Shown here in pieces: positions 42,799 through 53,236 of a stretch of DNA of 64,000 nt. The stretch comes from Chlorops oryzae (Eukaryota; Arthropoda; Insecta; Diptera; Chloropidae), in assembly GCA_020466095.1 (NCBI GenBank), contig CM035807.1, forward strand, positions 55,040,555 to 55,104,554. Direction: 5' to 3'. The position numbers and the translations under genes were made by a program. The notes under the pieces are model-generated. The model saw only the letters and a list, made by a program, of their open reading frames with translations, had not been told where the DNA came from and did not search any database. How positions within the stretch are numbered: position 1 is the first letter of the stretch; each line of letters starts with the position of its first letter.

Positions 42799-44451
42799 CA
42801 TGTGATTGCGGAGGACGTCGGCAGCCAAAGGATGCGACTCCTCAATGTCCGAAGCGAGCTGCAAGAGGGTCCTAATAGCCAAATAGGGAGCGCAGTTTAC
42901 GCCAAAGGTCACGGTTTTGAGTTCGAAATCTTGGAGAGACTTGGAGGGAGAGTTGCGAAAAATGATTCGTTGAAAGGGAGTGTGTTTCGGATCTACAAGT
43001 ATTTGGCGGTACATTTTAGTGATGTCAGCATTGAACACGAATTTGAAAAATCGCCATTTTATAAGTAGAAAGACGAGATCGGTTTGCAGAGAGGGTCCAA
43101 CATGCAGGTTGTCGTTAAGACTGAGTCCATTAGAAGTCGGATAAGATGCATTAAAAACAACGCGCAACCTTGTGGTTATACTTTCCTCCTTAATTACGGC
43201 GTGATGGGGTAAATAATAGTGAAGAGGAGGCGAAGATTCTAAAGGAGGAGCGACTGCTGACATATGGCCGAGAGAAATATATTCTTCTATAATAGTATCA
43301 TATTCGGTCTTGACTTCCATTTTTTTACACAACCTCATTTCATTGCGAATAAATTGGTTCGCAGCTCTATTCCTCGATTTTCCCAATTGAATATTGGCTT
43401 GTGAAGCATCTTTGAATGGTAATTGTACTACGTAGCGCCCAGTATGATCGCGATACGTAGTCTTCGAATGATGTTCTTCACACCAGTTTTCACTATCAGT
43501 CAAGAGCCGCTGTCGAGGGATTTGTTCAAGTTCCCAAAATTTACTGATTTGCTGTTCCAAGGAGACTTCAGTGAAATATGAAAGAAAGAAACTGCTGGTA
43601 GAAGGCCGAAGTGAAGATATGGGACCAGTAATGATCCACCCAAAGACAGTTTCTTGCGCCAGTAAAGATCCCATTATCCCCCGTTGAATACCCGCGAGCA
43701 ATATCGAAGGATAAAGGTCACCTCCAATCAGTATATCGATGTGAGAGCTTTTATAAAAATTGGGATCTGCTAAACGTAGGTGCCCCAATTGATCGAAGGA
43801 CATGTCGAATGAGAAGCTAGGCAAATTGGCGGTCAGGACTGGAACAACCATTGCGGAGGCTTCAATCTGTATCTTAGAGTCGATAGGTGACTTAAGTAAA
43901 AACTGACACATTTTCGTAGTATGTGCCGAAACGGCTCCGTTTAGGCCGGAAATTAGTGCTTGGATGGATTTCGTTGGAAGGCGAAGAAGATGCTGAAGGC
44001 GCTCAGTGATGAGAGTCACTTCTGAACCGGGATCAATTAGTGCACGAAATGAATATGAGACTCCACAATGTCGAATTTCAACCATAGCCGTTCCTAAGAG
44101 CACATTCTTTGGACGTAGGTGAAAGGAGGATTGGATGTTGAGAACACGATTATTCTGACAGGTAGAGGTGAATTCAAGAGAATCCGTCGAGGTTTGAAGG
44201 CCAGGTGACGAAGAGGGAGATTTGGACTGTATTTGCGTTGAGTTAGCTAAAGGCACAGGTGGTAAACTCGTGTTGTTGGAAGAAGTAGGAAATGAGTGTT
44301 CAATAGGAGATAAGTCGGAGCTGGATTGGGGAATATTTGAATTGTTGGTTCCATCTCGATGAAGCAAGGTATGATGTTTTTGTTTACATGTTCGACAGGT
44401 TTGAGTGCTTTTGCACTCCTTTATGACATGTGAAGACGCCAAACAATTCAA
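42799..44451 (-). pseudogene. BEL-3 pol, upstream part: zinc knuckle, protease and RT fingers/palm
   Basis: Minus frame from about 44451: NCLASSHVIKECKS and CRTCKQKHHTLLH (second and third knuckles). Protease follows with catalytic ALIDPGSEVTLITE and LIGGDLYPSILLAG. RT has HHAVIKEESITTRLRVVFN and ADITKMYRQILVD, up to RNHM, where the Tc1-type element begins. It follows gag by a one-base frame change at about 44448. The protease Asp and substrate-side motifs are intact here, in contrast with ORF3. Confidence 0.9.
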
Positions 44452-45539
44452 AGTTTTAATCTTTTGGCGGTCGTGAATCTTTCAATAGCTTTTTGTTGGA
44501 GAAATTGGGGACAATTTCGAATAAAGTGAGGTTTAGAACACAGCTTGCATTGGACAGGTGTCGAGGTAACGTTCGTTTGGAAAGCCTGTGCGTTCTTTGC
44601 TTTGGAACCACTAGCAGCGGATTTTTGAGAGGCTGGCGAAGAGTTGCGCAAATCTGAAACGGCCTCCAATGATTTGAATCGTTGCGTCAAGAAATTATTC
44701 ATTTCGGTCCAGGTCGAAATGTCAGATTTATTTTCAAGTGATTGTTCCCATATCGCAAGGGAAACTTCTGGTAGCCTAGCAGAACAGAGATACACAAGCA
44801 TAGCGTCCCCATGACTGGTGTCGACCGACTGTTGTTGTAAGGAGGACAAACAATTGTTGATAGTTCTTTGCAAATCTTTTATTTTTTCGCCTGCCTCTTC
44901 TGTCACAGGGGGAAGACTAAAAAGAATTTTAAATTGACTGTTTATAATAATTCGTTTATTCTCGTAACGCTCTTGAAGATTCTTCCAGGCTTGTTCGAAG
45001 CCGTCGTTAGTGAGAGGAGATTTTTTAACTATTTCCAAGGCCTCGCCGCTGGTCTTTTTCAAAAGATGGAACAGTTTTTCTACTTTGGAGAGTCTTGAGT
45101 TTCGAATATACACGGCGGAAAAAACATCACGAAAGGATGGCCAAGTCGTATAATCTCCCTTGAAAACTTCAGTGTCACAAGGAGGTAAGCGAAGATTAGA
45201 GGAAGATTCCTCCATTGACTGAGAAGATGTCGATTGAGATTGAAATTCGCTAGTCAATTCATTAATCTTGGCCATACAACTAACATATGCTTTATAAGCG
45301 CTATTATACTTGGTTTTAACTACGATAACATTGGGTGAATCTTCGGAAGGGGCTGTAGATAAACCCACTAGACAGGCTGAGTATGATTGTTTAACCTCTG
45401 ACCAGATAGCTTTCAGTTCACCGCGTTGTACGTCTAATGTAAAAACAGTATGCTGGGCCGAAATAGCATCATTAAATTCACTTTCGAATTCAATGATCGA
45501 ATCAGAATGACGAATGAATGGTTCCATGACCGACATCAT
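44448..45539 (-). pseudogene. BEL-3 gag
   Basis: I place the start at ATG 45539 (MMSVMEPFIRHSDSIIEFE), downstream of a T27 run; the longer open frame through that run reads only Lys repeats and is unlikely to be coding. The DUF1759-type Gag segment (LPPCDTEVFKGDYTTWPSF, AWKNLQERYENKR, LPEVSLAIWEQSL) and the first zinc knuckle (CKLCSKPHFIRNC) are present. The frame stops at 44448, four bases into the start of the pol frame; BEL elements normally have gag and pol in one frame, so this is probably a one-base indel. Confidence 0.85.
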
Positions 45540-45604
45540 AGGATCAAAGGCGGCTCCGACGTCATATAGGTCTATACAATGTGTCAGCAGATATGAGAAG
45601 ACTA

Positions 45605-45609
<5 letters not shown>

Positions 45610-45636
<27 letters not shown>
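45610..45636 (-). repeat. A27 run (T27 on plus) in the BEL-3 leader
   Basis: A 27-base homopolymer 70 bp upstream of the chosen gag ATG. Its length is prone to slippage and sequencing error. Confidence 0.95.
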
Positions 45637-46165
45637 ACGAAGTCTGATGCGCATACGAGCACGGTTTCAATAAGTTTAGAGAAAACGTTGAGAACCAGTA
45701 AATGTGAGGTTTATTGTTAATCGGGAATACGTAGCACCGCGGCTGATCCGCACTTGGTTTTTATATTCAATAGACCAAACACGAGGTAGATATTGTGCAT
45801 GTATATATCAATAGTTGTAGGTTATGGAAATATGACGTATATAAAGATTAGGTTATGTTCGCCACTCATGTGTGTTAACGAGAGGATAATGAGTCCACTT
45901 CCAAAGGAGAGGTGCTTGGCAATTTCAAGAGTCCAATAAGAAAACGTTGTGCTCGATTAAACAACGAGAGTAGTATTGGAGACACACATGAATATGCAAC
46001 ACAACCTTATGTTTAACAAGAATATACGGATAACGCACCTGAGTGAATCCAAGGGATGAGCAGATTCGCGTATCAATTTCAACTCGCTTGCTGATTTCAA
46101 AATTAGATGATATATATAGGCAGGTCGCACGATGAAATTAAAAGATGATGATGGTTGGTTGATAG

Positions 46166-46410
46166 ATGTCCAACGTGACAATGAAGGACCGAATGTCGAT
46201 GAGTTGCGTAGCAAAGCTTAATGAATGTCCAACGTGACAATGAAGGACCGAATGTCGATGAGTTGCGTAGCAAAGCTTAATGAATGTCCAACGTGACAAT
46301 GAAGGACCGAATGTCGATGAGTTGCTTAGCAAAGCTTAATGGATGCTGGATGTCCAACGTGACGATGCTGCACCGAATGTAAGTAATGCGCTTGTCGAAA
46401 CTTAAACTGC
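46166..46410 (-). repeat. 59-bp tandem repeats in the BEL-3 leader
   Basis: ATGTCCAACGTGACAATGAA recurs at 46166, 46225 and 46284 (59 bp apart), with a diverged fourth unit at 46350. The array lies between PBS and gag, where packaging or translation-control elements would be. Confidence 0.92.
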
Positions 46411-46450
46411 AAGGAAAACGTTGGTTTGAGAATTCGTACGGTAGCCGACG

Positions 46451-46468
46451 ATCCGGCTCGAAGGACCA
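46451..46468 (-). promoter_or_regulatory. BEL-3 primer binding site
   Basis: On the minus strand, TGGTCCTTCGAGCCGGAT begins five bases past the CA end of the 5' LTR. It is identical to the BEL-2 site. Confidence 0.9.
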
Positions 46469-46473
46469 TCAAA

Positions 46474-46853
46474 TGTTCGCAGCATAAATTGGTGGAAGAT
46501 AACAAGAGGGTTTAGGTTAGAGTCCACTGGGAGCGCAACGGGAATACTTACATCGGATAATACCAGCGTCACCGATGTTCATTCAAACTGCATGGACGAT
46601 GCACCGTTGTGCATACAAAAAGACAAAAAAATCGAGTGATGTTCACTTAAATCGATTATAAACGCTTTATTCTTTAAATTAAATATTTAAGTTTATTATT
46701 GGAATTCCGATGGATTCGGATAATAAAATAAACGATGGTTGATTGCAAGGGGGTGCACAATCAAAAAAATCCTCCGTAAGCGTACCGTCGCTGATCGCTG
46801 CCAAAACGAAAGAGAGCGATTCGCGGAAACAAGAAGAAGCAAAAAAAGTGTCA
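46474..46853 (-). repeat. BEL-3 5' LTR (380 bp) with splice-donor candidate
   Basis: Minus-oriented copy of 37267-37645. On the minus strand GATGTAAGTATTCCC occurs with the GT at 46551-46550, a near-consensus 5' splice site about 80 bp before the LTR end. AATAAA near 46672 and TTATAATCG near 46655 could be polyadenylation or promoter elements, but I cannot place the transcription start. Confidence 0.9.
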
Positions 46854-47128
46854 ATCACCACATGTTGTAATCTCTGCACAAGGTTGCAATTACAGTCATA
46901 GGGCAACTTTCTGCAGAGATGTACTTTTATTAATGAGAAAAAAGGTGTCATTCACCAAAAGTTGTCATCTCTGCACAAGGCTGCAATTACAGCGGTAGGG
47001 CATCCTTCTGCAGAGATGTACCTTTATTAGTGAGAAAAAAGGTGTCATTCACCAAAAGTTGTCAATTCTGCACAAGGTTGCGATCACAGTGATAGAGCAA
47101 CCTCCCGCAGAGACGCACCTTTATGAAT
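46840..47128. repeat. 97-bp tandem repeats next to the BEL-3 LTR (about 2.9 copies)
   Basis: TCTCTGCACAAGG-type text recurs near 46871, 46968 and 47065, 97 bp apart, each followed about 40 bp later by CTGCAGAGAT. Unit ends resemble the BEL-3 LTR end (AAAAAAGGTGTCA versus AAAAAAAGTGTCA), so the first unit overlaps the LTR boundary. Within each unit TCTCTGCA and TGCAGAGA form an inverted pair. Confidence 0.88.
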
Positions 47129-48100
47129 TTGATGTTGTATGATTTTCGCGTGAACAGGACCATTTGCAAGACTTAAAATAGCTGTTGCCTGTAGACTGCT
47201 ACCATTTTTATGATAACATACCTCATAATATGTAAATATTTTTCAAGTTTTATTATTTTCATGTAAATATTTAATATGAATATTTTTCTAAGTTTTTATA
47301 ATTTCTTTTTAAATGCTGGATCGCATCTCATAATTTTATTTATATTTTAAACTTTGCGTATAAAGACCTAACTCACGTGTTTTGAACGAAAATTGATATC
47401 AAAAAGCCCAAATACCCAAAACAGATTACAGCTGAAATACGAAATTAAAAACCGCTAATGCAAATCACAAAAACAGGTCTCCAGACTGTAAATGCGCATT
47501 ACCTGAAATCACGGTTGCCATTTAAAAAATATAAGGGTAATTGAAAAAAGAGCCAATTTGACTTTAAAAAAAGCCAAAATTTGTTGTATGTATAAAAATC
47601 CAAATATTGTGATGTAAATAAGGTCCGCCAAATCTTAAAGCTGCAATTTTACCTTTTAATTATTAGTGACTTCAATTATTTGGTACGTTCGCAAGCTTTG
47701 AACTGGTTGTTGAGTAAATTTTCTCTTGGCGAAAGAAACCCAAAAAAGAGCCATTTAAAATAAAAAAGAGCCACAGCGCGAAACATTAACTGTGGCAGCT
47801 GTGACTGACAGTAAGCTTGCCATATGTTGCCAATAAATAACAAAAATACCATAACTTTCGGTAGCTTTTTCTTAGAGCTGCACTTGCTTCGCTGTTTTCC
47901 TTCGAAATATCGAGATATAATATATATTTATTTATATCATTTCGTTGTCAAATTCATAGAAATTTGTTGACATTGCGCAGCTGTTTTTCACTTACTTCCG
48001 CCAAAGAATGAACGTACTCGTTGTTACGTTGAAGCGAAAAAGCTTCGCGCGCTCAAATTTAAATGCAACCCTGCATGCTCGATTGCTTTTAATCGGCGTA
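47129..48100. other. No recognised gene
   Basis: AT-rich DNA. Text around ACCTAACTCAC near 47365 resembles CCCTAACTCAC near 36555-36580 in the same orientation, perhaps parts of one repeat split by BEL-3. I see no coding family. Confidence 0.4.
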
Positions 48101-48129
48101 TTCGTTAAAGTATAGCTGCTTTAGAGCGT

Positions 48130-48410
48130 AGTATTAGTATTAAGTTTTACAATAAGTCCATGCGACGATAAACACCGTTGTCCTCAAACACAGCTTCCAA
48201 AGCAATCCATGCATCCTTCGCCTTAGCACAATTTTGTACATAAGAATAATTCAATGGTTCAATCAATAAACCAAGTGCGGAAGTTGCGGATAGATTTTTC
48301 GTGGAGTCTCCATCCGATCCCTCGATGCAGGGCCAATATCCCTTCAGCACGAGATGGGACTTTGTAGTTCTCCCGGCCTTTCAGTTTCTCAATTTTATCG
48401 TTGCCCATAG
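48130..48410 (-). pseudogene. Ty1/copia gag N-terminal relic
   Basis: From ATG at about 48410 the minus strand reads MGNDKIEKLKGRENYKVPSR and then, after a frame change, TSALGLLIEPLNYSYVQNCA, KDAWIALEAVFEDNGVYRR. This is the start and UBN2 region of copia-type Gag. It breaks off at about 48130. It could belong to the same original element as the copia pol relic at 35-36 kb, but BEL-3 and other DNA lie between and I cannot prove it. Confidence 0.7.
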
Positions 48411-48769
48411 TGATGAGAAAAATCAAATGGGGGAAAGAAGAACGCGTAGTGTTTTCTACGATTGAAGCCAGAAACTACATACATTTTATTGTCGATTATG
48501 TTCATATGTCAAAAGTGACATAGTAGCTGAAATTGTAGCTCTTCCTACACTGAAGAAAAGTTGCCTTAACTTTACAATTTCAACAGGTGTCTATTGAAAA
48601 CAGCATTGCGTCTCGCATATCGGGGAAGTGGTACTGGTGACAAAGTCAATAGCGAATCGATACTAGGCAGGGCCCTGGGGTAACAATAAATAAACACGAA
48701 AAAACCTACATTCTCGAATATATTATAGTAAAAATACAAACTGACAAAGTTTTAAAAAAGATACCTTTA

Positions 48770-49001
48770 GTCAAGCATTGTTTGCTGTTTTATGCTCCCA
48801 GATAACCTGACTTAAATCCCATTGAACACATTTGAGAAATGGTAGCAGGAAAAAGGGTTCACTCCGATTCCAAAAAATCTTTCAGAAAATCTTTAAAAGA
48901 GCGCTGGCCGGAAAATGCAGCATCCGAAACAGACAAGTTGGGTCTATTTATACCAAATCATCTTCAGGAAGTCATTGACGTTGAGGGTGGATTAACTTAA
49001 A
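48770..49001 (+). pseudogene. Tc1-like transposase C-terminal relic
   Basis: The plus strand reads HCLLFYAPR, stop, PDLNPIEHI, stop, EMVAGKRVHSDS, KERWPENAAS and LQEVIDVEGGLT. 'SPDLNPIE' is the signature before the last catalytic residue of Tc1 transposases. Two stops and the missing N-terminal two thirds make it a fossil. Confidence 0.75.
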
Positions 49002-49079
49002 ACTAATATCTGTTCCAAGTCCTTGAATTCAACGAAATCTAAGAAAGTATTAATTTGTAAAGTATTTAAACAAATAATG

Positions 49080-49210
49080 GCAGCACTACAGCTGTCAAAT
49101 TAGCATAGAAATCTAAAATCTATAGAACGCTATGCCATGCTAATTTTTTGAGTGTCTGCTTTCATACATTTTGATTTCTATGTGACAGATGGCACTGCGG
49201 CGCAGTGCGT
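49080..49210. repeat. Short inverted-repeat unit
   Basis: GCAGCACTACAGCTGTCAAA with TAGCATAGAAATC pairs imperfectly with GATTTCTATGTGACAGATGG CACTGCGGC. It is probably a tiny MITE remnant; the boundaries are approximate. Confidence 0.45.
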
Positions 49211-49448
49211 GGGAGTTTCTACCTTAAGAATTTTTGACATAAAAATCGTTTTTTGAATCAAAATATTTATCATTTTGAAATGAATTTTTGTTGGCACCAA
49301 ACGTCAAAAGTGTAAATTGGCCCTAAGATTTAGATTTTCGAAAGGGCTTTTTTAAATGTCGTTTGTTCGATTCCATAACTTTTTAAAAACAGAAAATGGA
49401 GAAGATAACACAAGTCGACAAAATTCAACTTTAATATCGTTTTTGGTT

Positions 49449-50620
49449 TTTATACCCAGCGTAAGCGGGGTATATTAGTTTTGTGCGAATCTTGTAACAG
49501 GGAGAACTAGGCTCCGGAGATATAGACATATATATATAGAAATGATCAGGATCAAAAACTGAATCGATTTAGACATGTCCGTCTGTCCGTCCGTCCGTCT
49601 GTCCGTCCGTCCGTGGTCGGATCTCCTCCGAAACGGCTGGACCAATCAAGTCGAAATTTGGCACACAGGTATATCGGGATCCGAGTATGATCCTAAGTAA
49701 AAATGGGAGACATCCGCCCACTGCCACGCCCACAAATGAATTTATTGTGTTTTCAATAAAATGCTTGTAACTTGCGAACCACTCAACACATTCCATTGAT
49801 ATTTGGTGTGCTGGTAAACTACGAAAAGGGACATATCCTGGCAAAAAATGGACGCCGCCCTCCTCGAGCCACGCCCACAAATAAGCCCAAAAATAAGGGC
49901 TTATCGTAACTTGTGAAGTAAAAGGCGTAGAAGCTTCAAACTCGCAGCATAGGTTGACCAAGGCAAATGAAAGGTGTAGGAACAAAAATTTATGTAGCCC
50001 GCCCACTGCCACGCCCACAAATAGAGAATTTTCATAACTTCCGAAGTAAAAGGCGTAGAAGCTTCAAATTCGCAGCATAGGTTGACCAAGGCAAATAAAA
50101 GGTGTAGGAACAAAAATTTATGTAGCCCGCCCACTGCCACGCCCACAAATAGAGAAATTTCATAACTTCCGAAGTAAAAGGCGTAGAAGCTTCAAATTCG
50201 CAACATAGGTTCACCAAGGCGAATGAAAGGTGTAGGAAAAAATTTTATGTGGCCCGCCCACTGCCGCGCCCACAAACAAAGATTTTTCGTAACTTCCGAA
50301 GTTAAAGGCGTAGAAGCTTCGAATTCGCAACATAGGTTCACCAAGGTGAATGAAAGGTGTAGGAAAAAAATTTTTTTGGCCCGCCCACTGCCACTTCCAC
50401 AAAAAAAGATTTTTGGTAACTTCTGAAGTAAAAGGCGTAGAAGCTTCAAATTCGCAACATAGGTTCACCAAGGCGAATGAAAGGTGTAGGGAAATAATTT
50501 ATGTTGCCCTCCCACTGCCACGCCCACAAATAGAGAAGCAAAACATAGTGCGCTCATAATGTCGGGACGCTGGGTATTTCAAACTCGGGCTTGACCGACT
50601 TTAGCTTTCTTACTTGTTAA
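49449..50620 (+). mobile_element. mini-me-like element with (GTCY)n tract
   Basis: Starts TTTTTATACCCAGCGTAAGC and GGGGTATATTAG. It contains TATATATATAGAAATGATCA and a (GTCC/GTCT)n run at 49577-49612, and ends CGACTTTAGCTTTCTTACTT, the recognisable termini of this dipteran repeat family. The interior carries a 127/128-bp tandem array. No protein is encoded; short open frames across it are by-products of the repeats. Confidence 0.8.
49915..50545 (+). repeat. Five tandem repeats of 127-128 bp
   Basis: GAAGTAAAAGGCGTAGAAGC recurs at 49915, 50043, 50171, 50298 and 50425. Spacing is 128, 128, 127 and 127 bp. Each unit ends with a CCACTGCCACGCCCACAAA segment. Units differ by a few substitutions, so it is an older but still ordered array. 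Confidence 0.93.
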
Positions 50621-50909
50621 TAGTTGTTTTCTGGCTCACTAACCAGATTATATCTGAAAACCCAATTTTTTTTTAAAGCTTGATTTTGTGGTCAGGAGGA
50701 CGACATTTGAAATTTTCGCGTCAATTTCTAGATTTTTCTCAAAATCTCAGGAAGTATGAAACTATGAAGTAGCGAAACTAGTCGCTATATAAGAAACACG
50801 TATATAGGAGAAACCCGCTTTTAAAAAAGGAATCTCCGGCAGAGCTGTAAAATTCAAAAGGCTGAAATTTTAAAGTAATTTAATTCATTTACAGCTCTGA
50901 TCTCAGGGC

Positions 50910-51504
50910 CAGCGTTGCCGCTCTGGCTATTATTAGCCAAAACTGGCTATTTTTGATTTCAAAAAATTCTTTTGGCTATTTGACGATTTTATTTGCCATT
51001 TGGCTATTTATTGTACTGGTAGCACAGTTTCACAATTTCCCTTTTAACATTGTTCCAAAATTGAAAATTCTAAGAGGAGAATATGCCTATAAAGAATTGT
51101 CAGATTTTGTTTTCGATATATTATGCTTGCCTCATAGCTCTGCTGCAGCAGAAAGACCATTTTTTCAATTATCGCTCATTAAAACAAAAAATAGAAATAA
51201 GTTAAATATGGAAAAAGATTCTTAAATGGTTTTTGTTTTTAAATCCTTATCAATCGTCCGGCTTTAAGAAGAACCGTCCGGAATGTGAATACCTTTTGTT
51301 ACTGTTACTCGTTTTTTAAGTTACATATTTTGGAAGAATTATGTCTTGTTTTATTTTGTTATATATATTTATAGAAAAATAATAAAGAAAAATTGTTTTA
51401 GTTCTTCTACAAAAATAAAACTTTTATTTGGCTATTTTTTTATGCATTTTGGCTATTTTTTTTTCATTTTTGGCTATTAAAAATTTTTGGTCGCGGCAAC
51501 GCTG
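50910..51504 (+). mobile_element. hAT deletion derivative, TSD CTCAGGGC
   Basis: Perfect 12-bp ends CAGCGTTGCCGC and GCGGCAACGCTG. The 8-bp duplication CTCAGGGC at 50902-50909 and 51505-51512 is exact. GGCTATTT repeats lie near both ends (subterminal motifs, at least seven). It contains the transposase C-terminus. Confidence 0.93.
51020..51225 (+). pseudogene. hAT transposase dimerisation-domain remnant
   Basis: The plus frame reads LSDFVFDILCLPHSSAAAER followed by LIKTKNRNKLN and a stop at 51223-51225. This is the hAT C-terminal dimerisation signature ('LPHSSA..ER.FS....IKTK.RN.L'). The DNA-binding and catalytic parts were deleted. Confidence 0.85.
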
Positions 51505-52161
51505 CTCAGGGCACCAAGACTATTTATATTAAGCTCTGTATAAAAATTCTGGTATATAAGAAACTCTTATATAAAAAAAACTCGCCTTTAAGAAACTGTT
51601 TACCAAAACCAAAAACTCTTTTTGTATGGAAAAATTTTTTATATAAGAAACTTGATTTATATAAAAAATTTAACAACCCTTTTTTCAAATATCGGGAGTT
51701 TACATAAGAAAGAATTTTCTTATAAACGGGCTCTTATATAAGAAAACCCCGGATATAAGAATGAAATTTCTTGGCAAAATCGACATTCTCATATAGCGAA
51801 ACTACTGTATGTGCTTTGCATTTTATGTATCTTGCTTAAAAGAGGAAAAATTCACCTTTACCACGATGTATCATGAGTTTAATCAAATCAAAAGCGAAAA
51901 ATTCGAAAAAAATTCAAAAAAATCCATATTTTTCAAATTTGAATGGCTATAGATCTTGAAGAAAAACTTTGATTGAAACACATGATACATCGTTGTAAAG
52001 GTGCATTCTTCTTCTTTTAAGCAAGATACATAAAATGCAAAACAAATACAAACTTCCTGAGATTTTGAGGAAAATCTAGAAATTGACGCGAAAATTTCAA
52101 ATATCGTCCTCCTGACCACAAAATCATACTTTAAAAAAAATTATTTTACTTCATTACTAAG

Positions 52162-52907
52162 CAGGGAATGAAACCGAAACGAATAACGGTAACGGTAAGG
52201 GTAACGGTAACAAATATTTTACGAATATCGGTATCGGTAAAGGTTTTTCTTGTATAACGGTAAGGGTTTTACCGGTATATACCGGTAATTGTAACGGAAT
52301 AAATTTCAAAGTTGTCCCTTAGGAATTGAAATACTTATTTTAGGCTGTTAAAATTGCATTTTATATTAACACTTCAATTATGAAGAAAAGTGTGTTAACT
52401 GCAAGAGATTTCTCAGTAATTCCTTATAAGAGCATATACTTATGAATGACTGATGATTGCTTCCAAAAAACGCTCGCGTTCCGTGCATCTACGTTATTCA
52501 CAGGTTTAATAGCAGGATACATAGACAACATAGGCTTGTCATTAAAAATAAACTATTCCGGCAAAAACTATTGAACAAGTAGGTACTGTCGTTGGTACCA
52601 TAAGCATGTAGATTTAATGTTACGCTAGTACAAAGGTGAAATGTGTAGAATACTCGTTACATGGTCAATAAAGATTTATTACACCTCGGGTCAGTACAAT
52701 TTTCCTACCAACACCGTCTGGAAATACTGCTGACATTTGAACTAGTTTTCTTGTCTCTATTGATTACAGTATAGACTTTGGGGCACACAGCTATAAGGGT
52801 ATGGGTAACGGTAAAGGTAGCTAAGTATTTATATCGGTAACGGTAAGGGTAATCAAAACGAATCGTTATTTAAGGGGTAACGGTAAGGGTAACGGTTTCA
52901 TTCCCTG
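52162..52907. mobile_element. hAT MITE with subterminal GGTAAC/GGTAAG repeats, TSD TTACTAAG
   Basis: Ends CAGGGAATGAAACCG and CGGTTTCATTCCCTG are exact inverse copies. The 8-bp duplication TTACTAAG (52154-52161 and 52908-52915) is exact. Both ends carry arrays of GGTAAC, GGTAAG and GGTATC hexamers. The interior (about 52330-52780) has no recognisable transposase. Confidence 0.92.
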
Positions 52908-52915
52908 TTACTAAG

Positions 52916-53236
52916 GTATAACTGGTCGGAATCTGATATACAGAAGTCAGACACAAAAATCGTGTTTACTTGTGTAATCAGCCTTATCTGGAATTCTAGA
53001 TGAAAAAAAAATTCAATCGAAAATTTGGATTCGCCCGAAAAAATCCGCCTATCGATAAATTCACCCGTATTTCGGTTCACTTCGAAATTCGAAAATACAA
53101 ATTGAAATGCGTTGAAAAAGATAAAAAAAATAACTTTTTTTTCAAATAGGTATAACCAAATTTTTTTATCAAAGTCCAAAAAGTTTTTCTACAATTTAAA
53201 ATGCACAGACTAGCATATATAATATAATATATACAT
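52916..53236. other. No recognised gene
   Basis: Contains a segment near 53025-53055 (TTCGCCCGAAAAAATCCGCC) echoed in inverted form near 58070-58160; otherwise nothing I can name. Confidence 0.4.

Larger units (their letters stand above)
37267..46853 (-). mobile_element. BEL/Pao element 3, young, with extra ORF, interrupted by a Tc1-type element
   Basis: Minus-strand element with LTRs at 46474-46853 (5') and 37267-37645 (3'), PBS, gag, pol and an additional downstream ORF. I counted about eight differences between the two LTRs, suggesting a fairly recent insertion. Damage consists of one frameshift between gag and pol, the Tc1-type insertion in RT and one in-frame TGA between RNase H and integrase. 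Flanks (GGACC on the left, ATCAC on the right) do not match, so no target duplication is seen. Confidence 0.92.
50763..51807. mobile_element. Insertion within the foldback left arm
   Basis: GTATG appears at both junctions. The left end holds AGTAGCGAAACTAGTCGCTA TATAAG and the right end, inverted, AGTAGTTTCGCTATATGAG, so short inverted tips are present. It repeats the phrase TATATAAGAAA several times and contains a hAT copy. Boundaries are approximate. Confidence 0.5.
50664..52150. mobile_element. Foldback element with left arm split by another insertion
   Basis: The segment 50668-50760 (GATTTTGTGGTCAGGAGGAC...) is inverted at about 52043-52133. The next left-arm segment (about 51812-51880, GCATTTTATGTATCTTGCTT) is inverted at about 51975-52043. 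The two left segments are separated by ~1.05 kb of other DNA. Removing it restores one continuous arm of about 170 bp. Superfamily unknown. Confidence 0.7.

Noticed and set aside
45540..45662. N-terminal extension of BEL-3 gag through a Lys run
   Set aside because: It is only translation of a 27-base homopolymer and leader; BEL Gag fits better from the ATG at 45539.
49915..50545. CRISPR-like array
   Set aside because: Whole 127-bp units are repeated with no unique spacers, in a eukaryotic transposon context.
49569..50559. Several overlapping open frames with repeated text (VNLCCEFEASTPF)
   Set aside because: By-products of the 127/128-bp tandem repeats in the mini-me-like element; period divisible unevenly by three and no family match.
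52162..52907. Telomere-like repeats (GGTAAG/GGTAAC)
   Set aside because: They are confined inside an element with perfect inverted ends and an 8-bp duplication, so they are transposon subterminal repeats.
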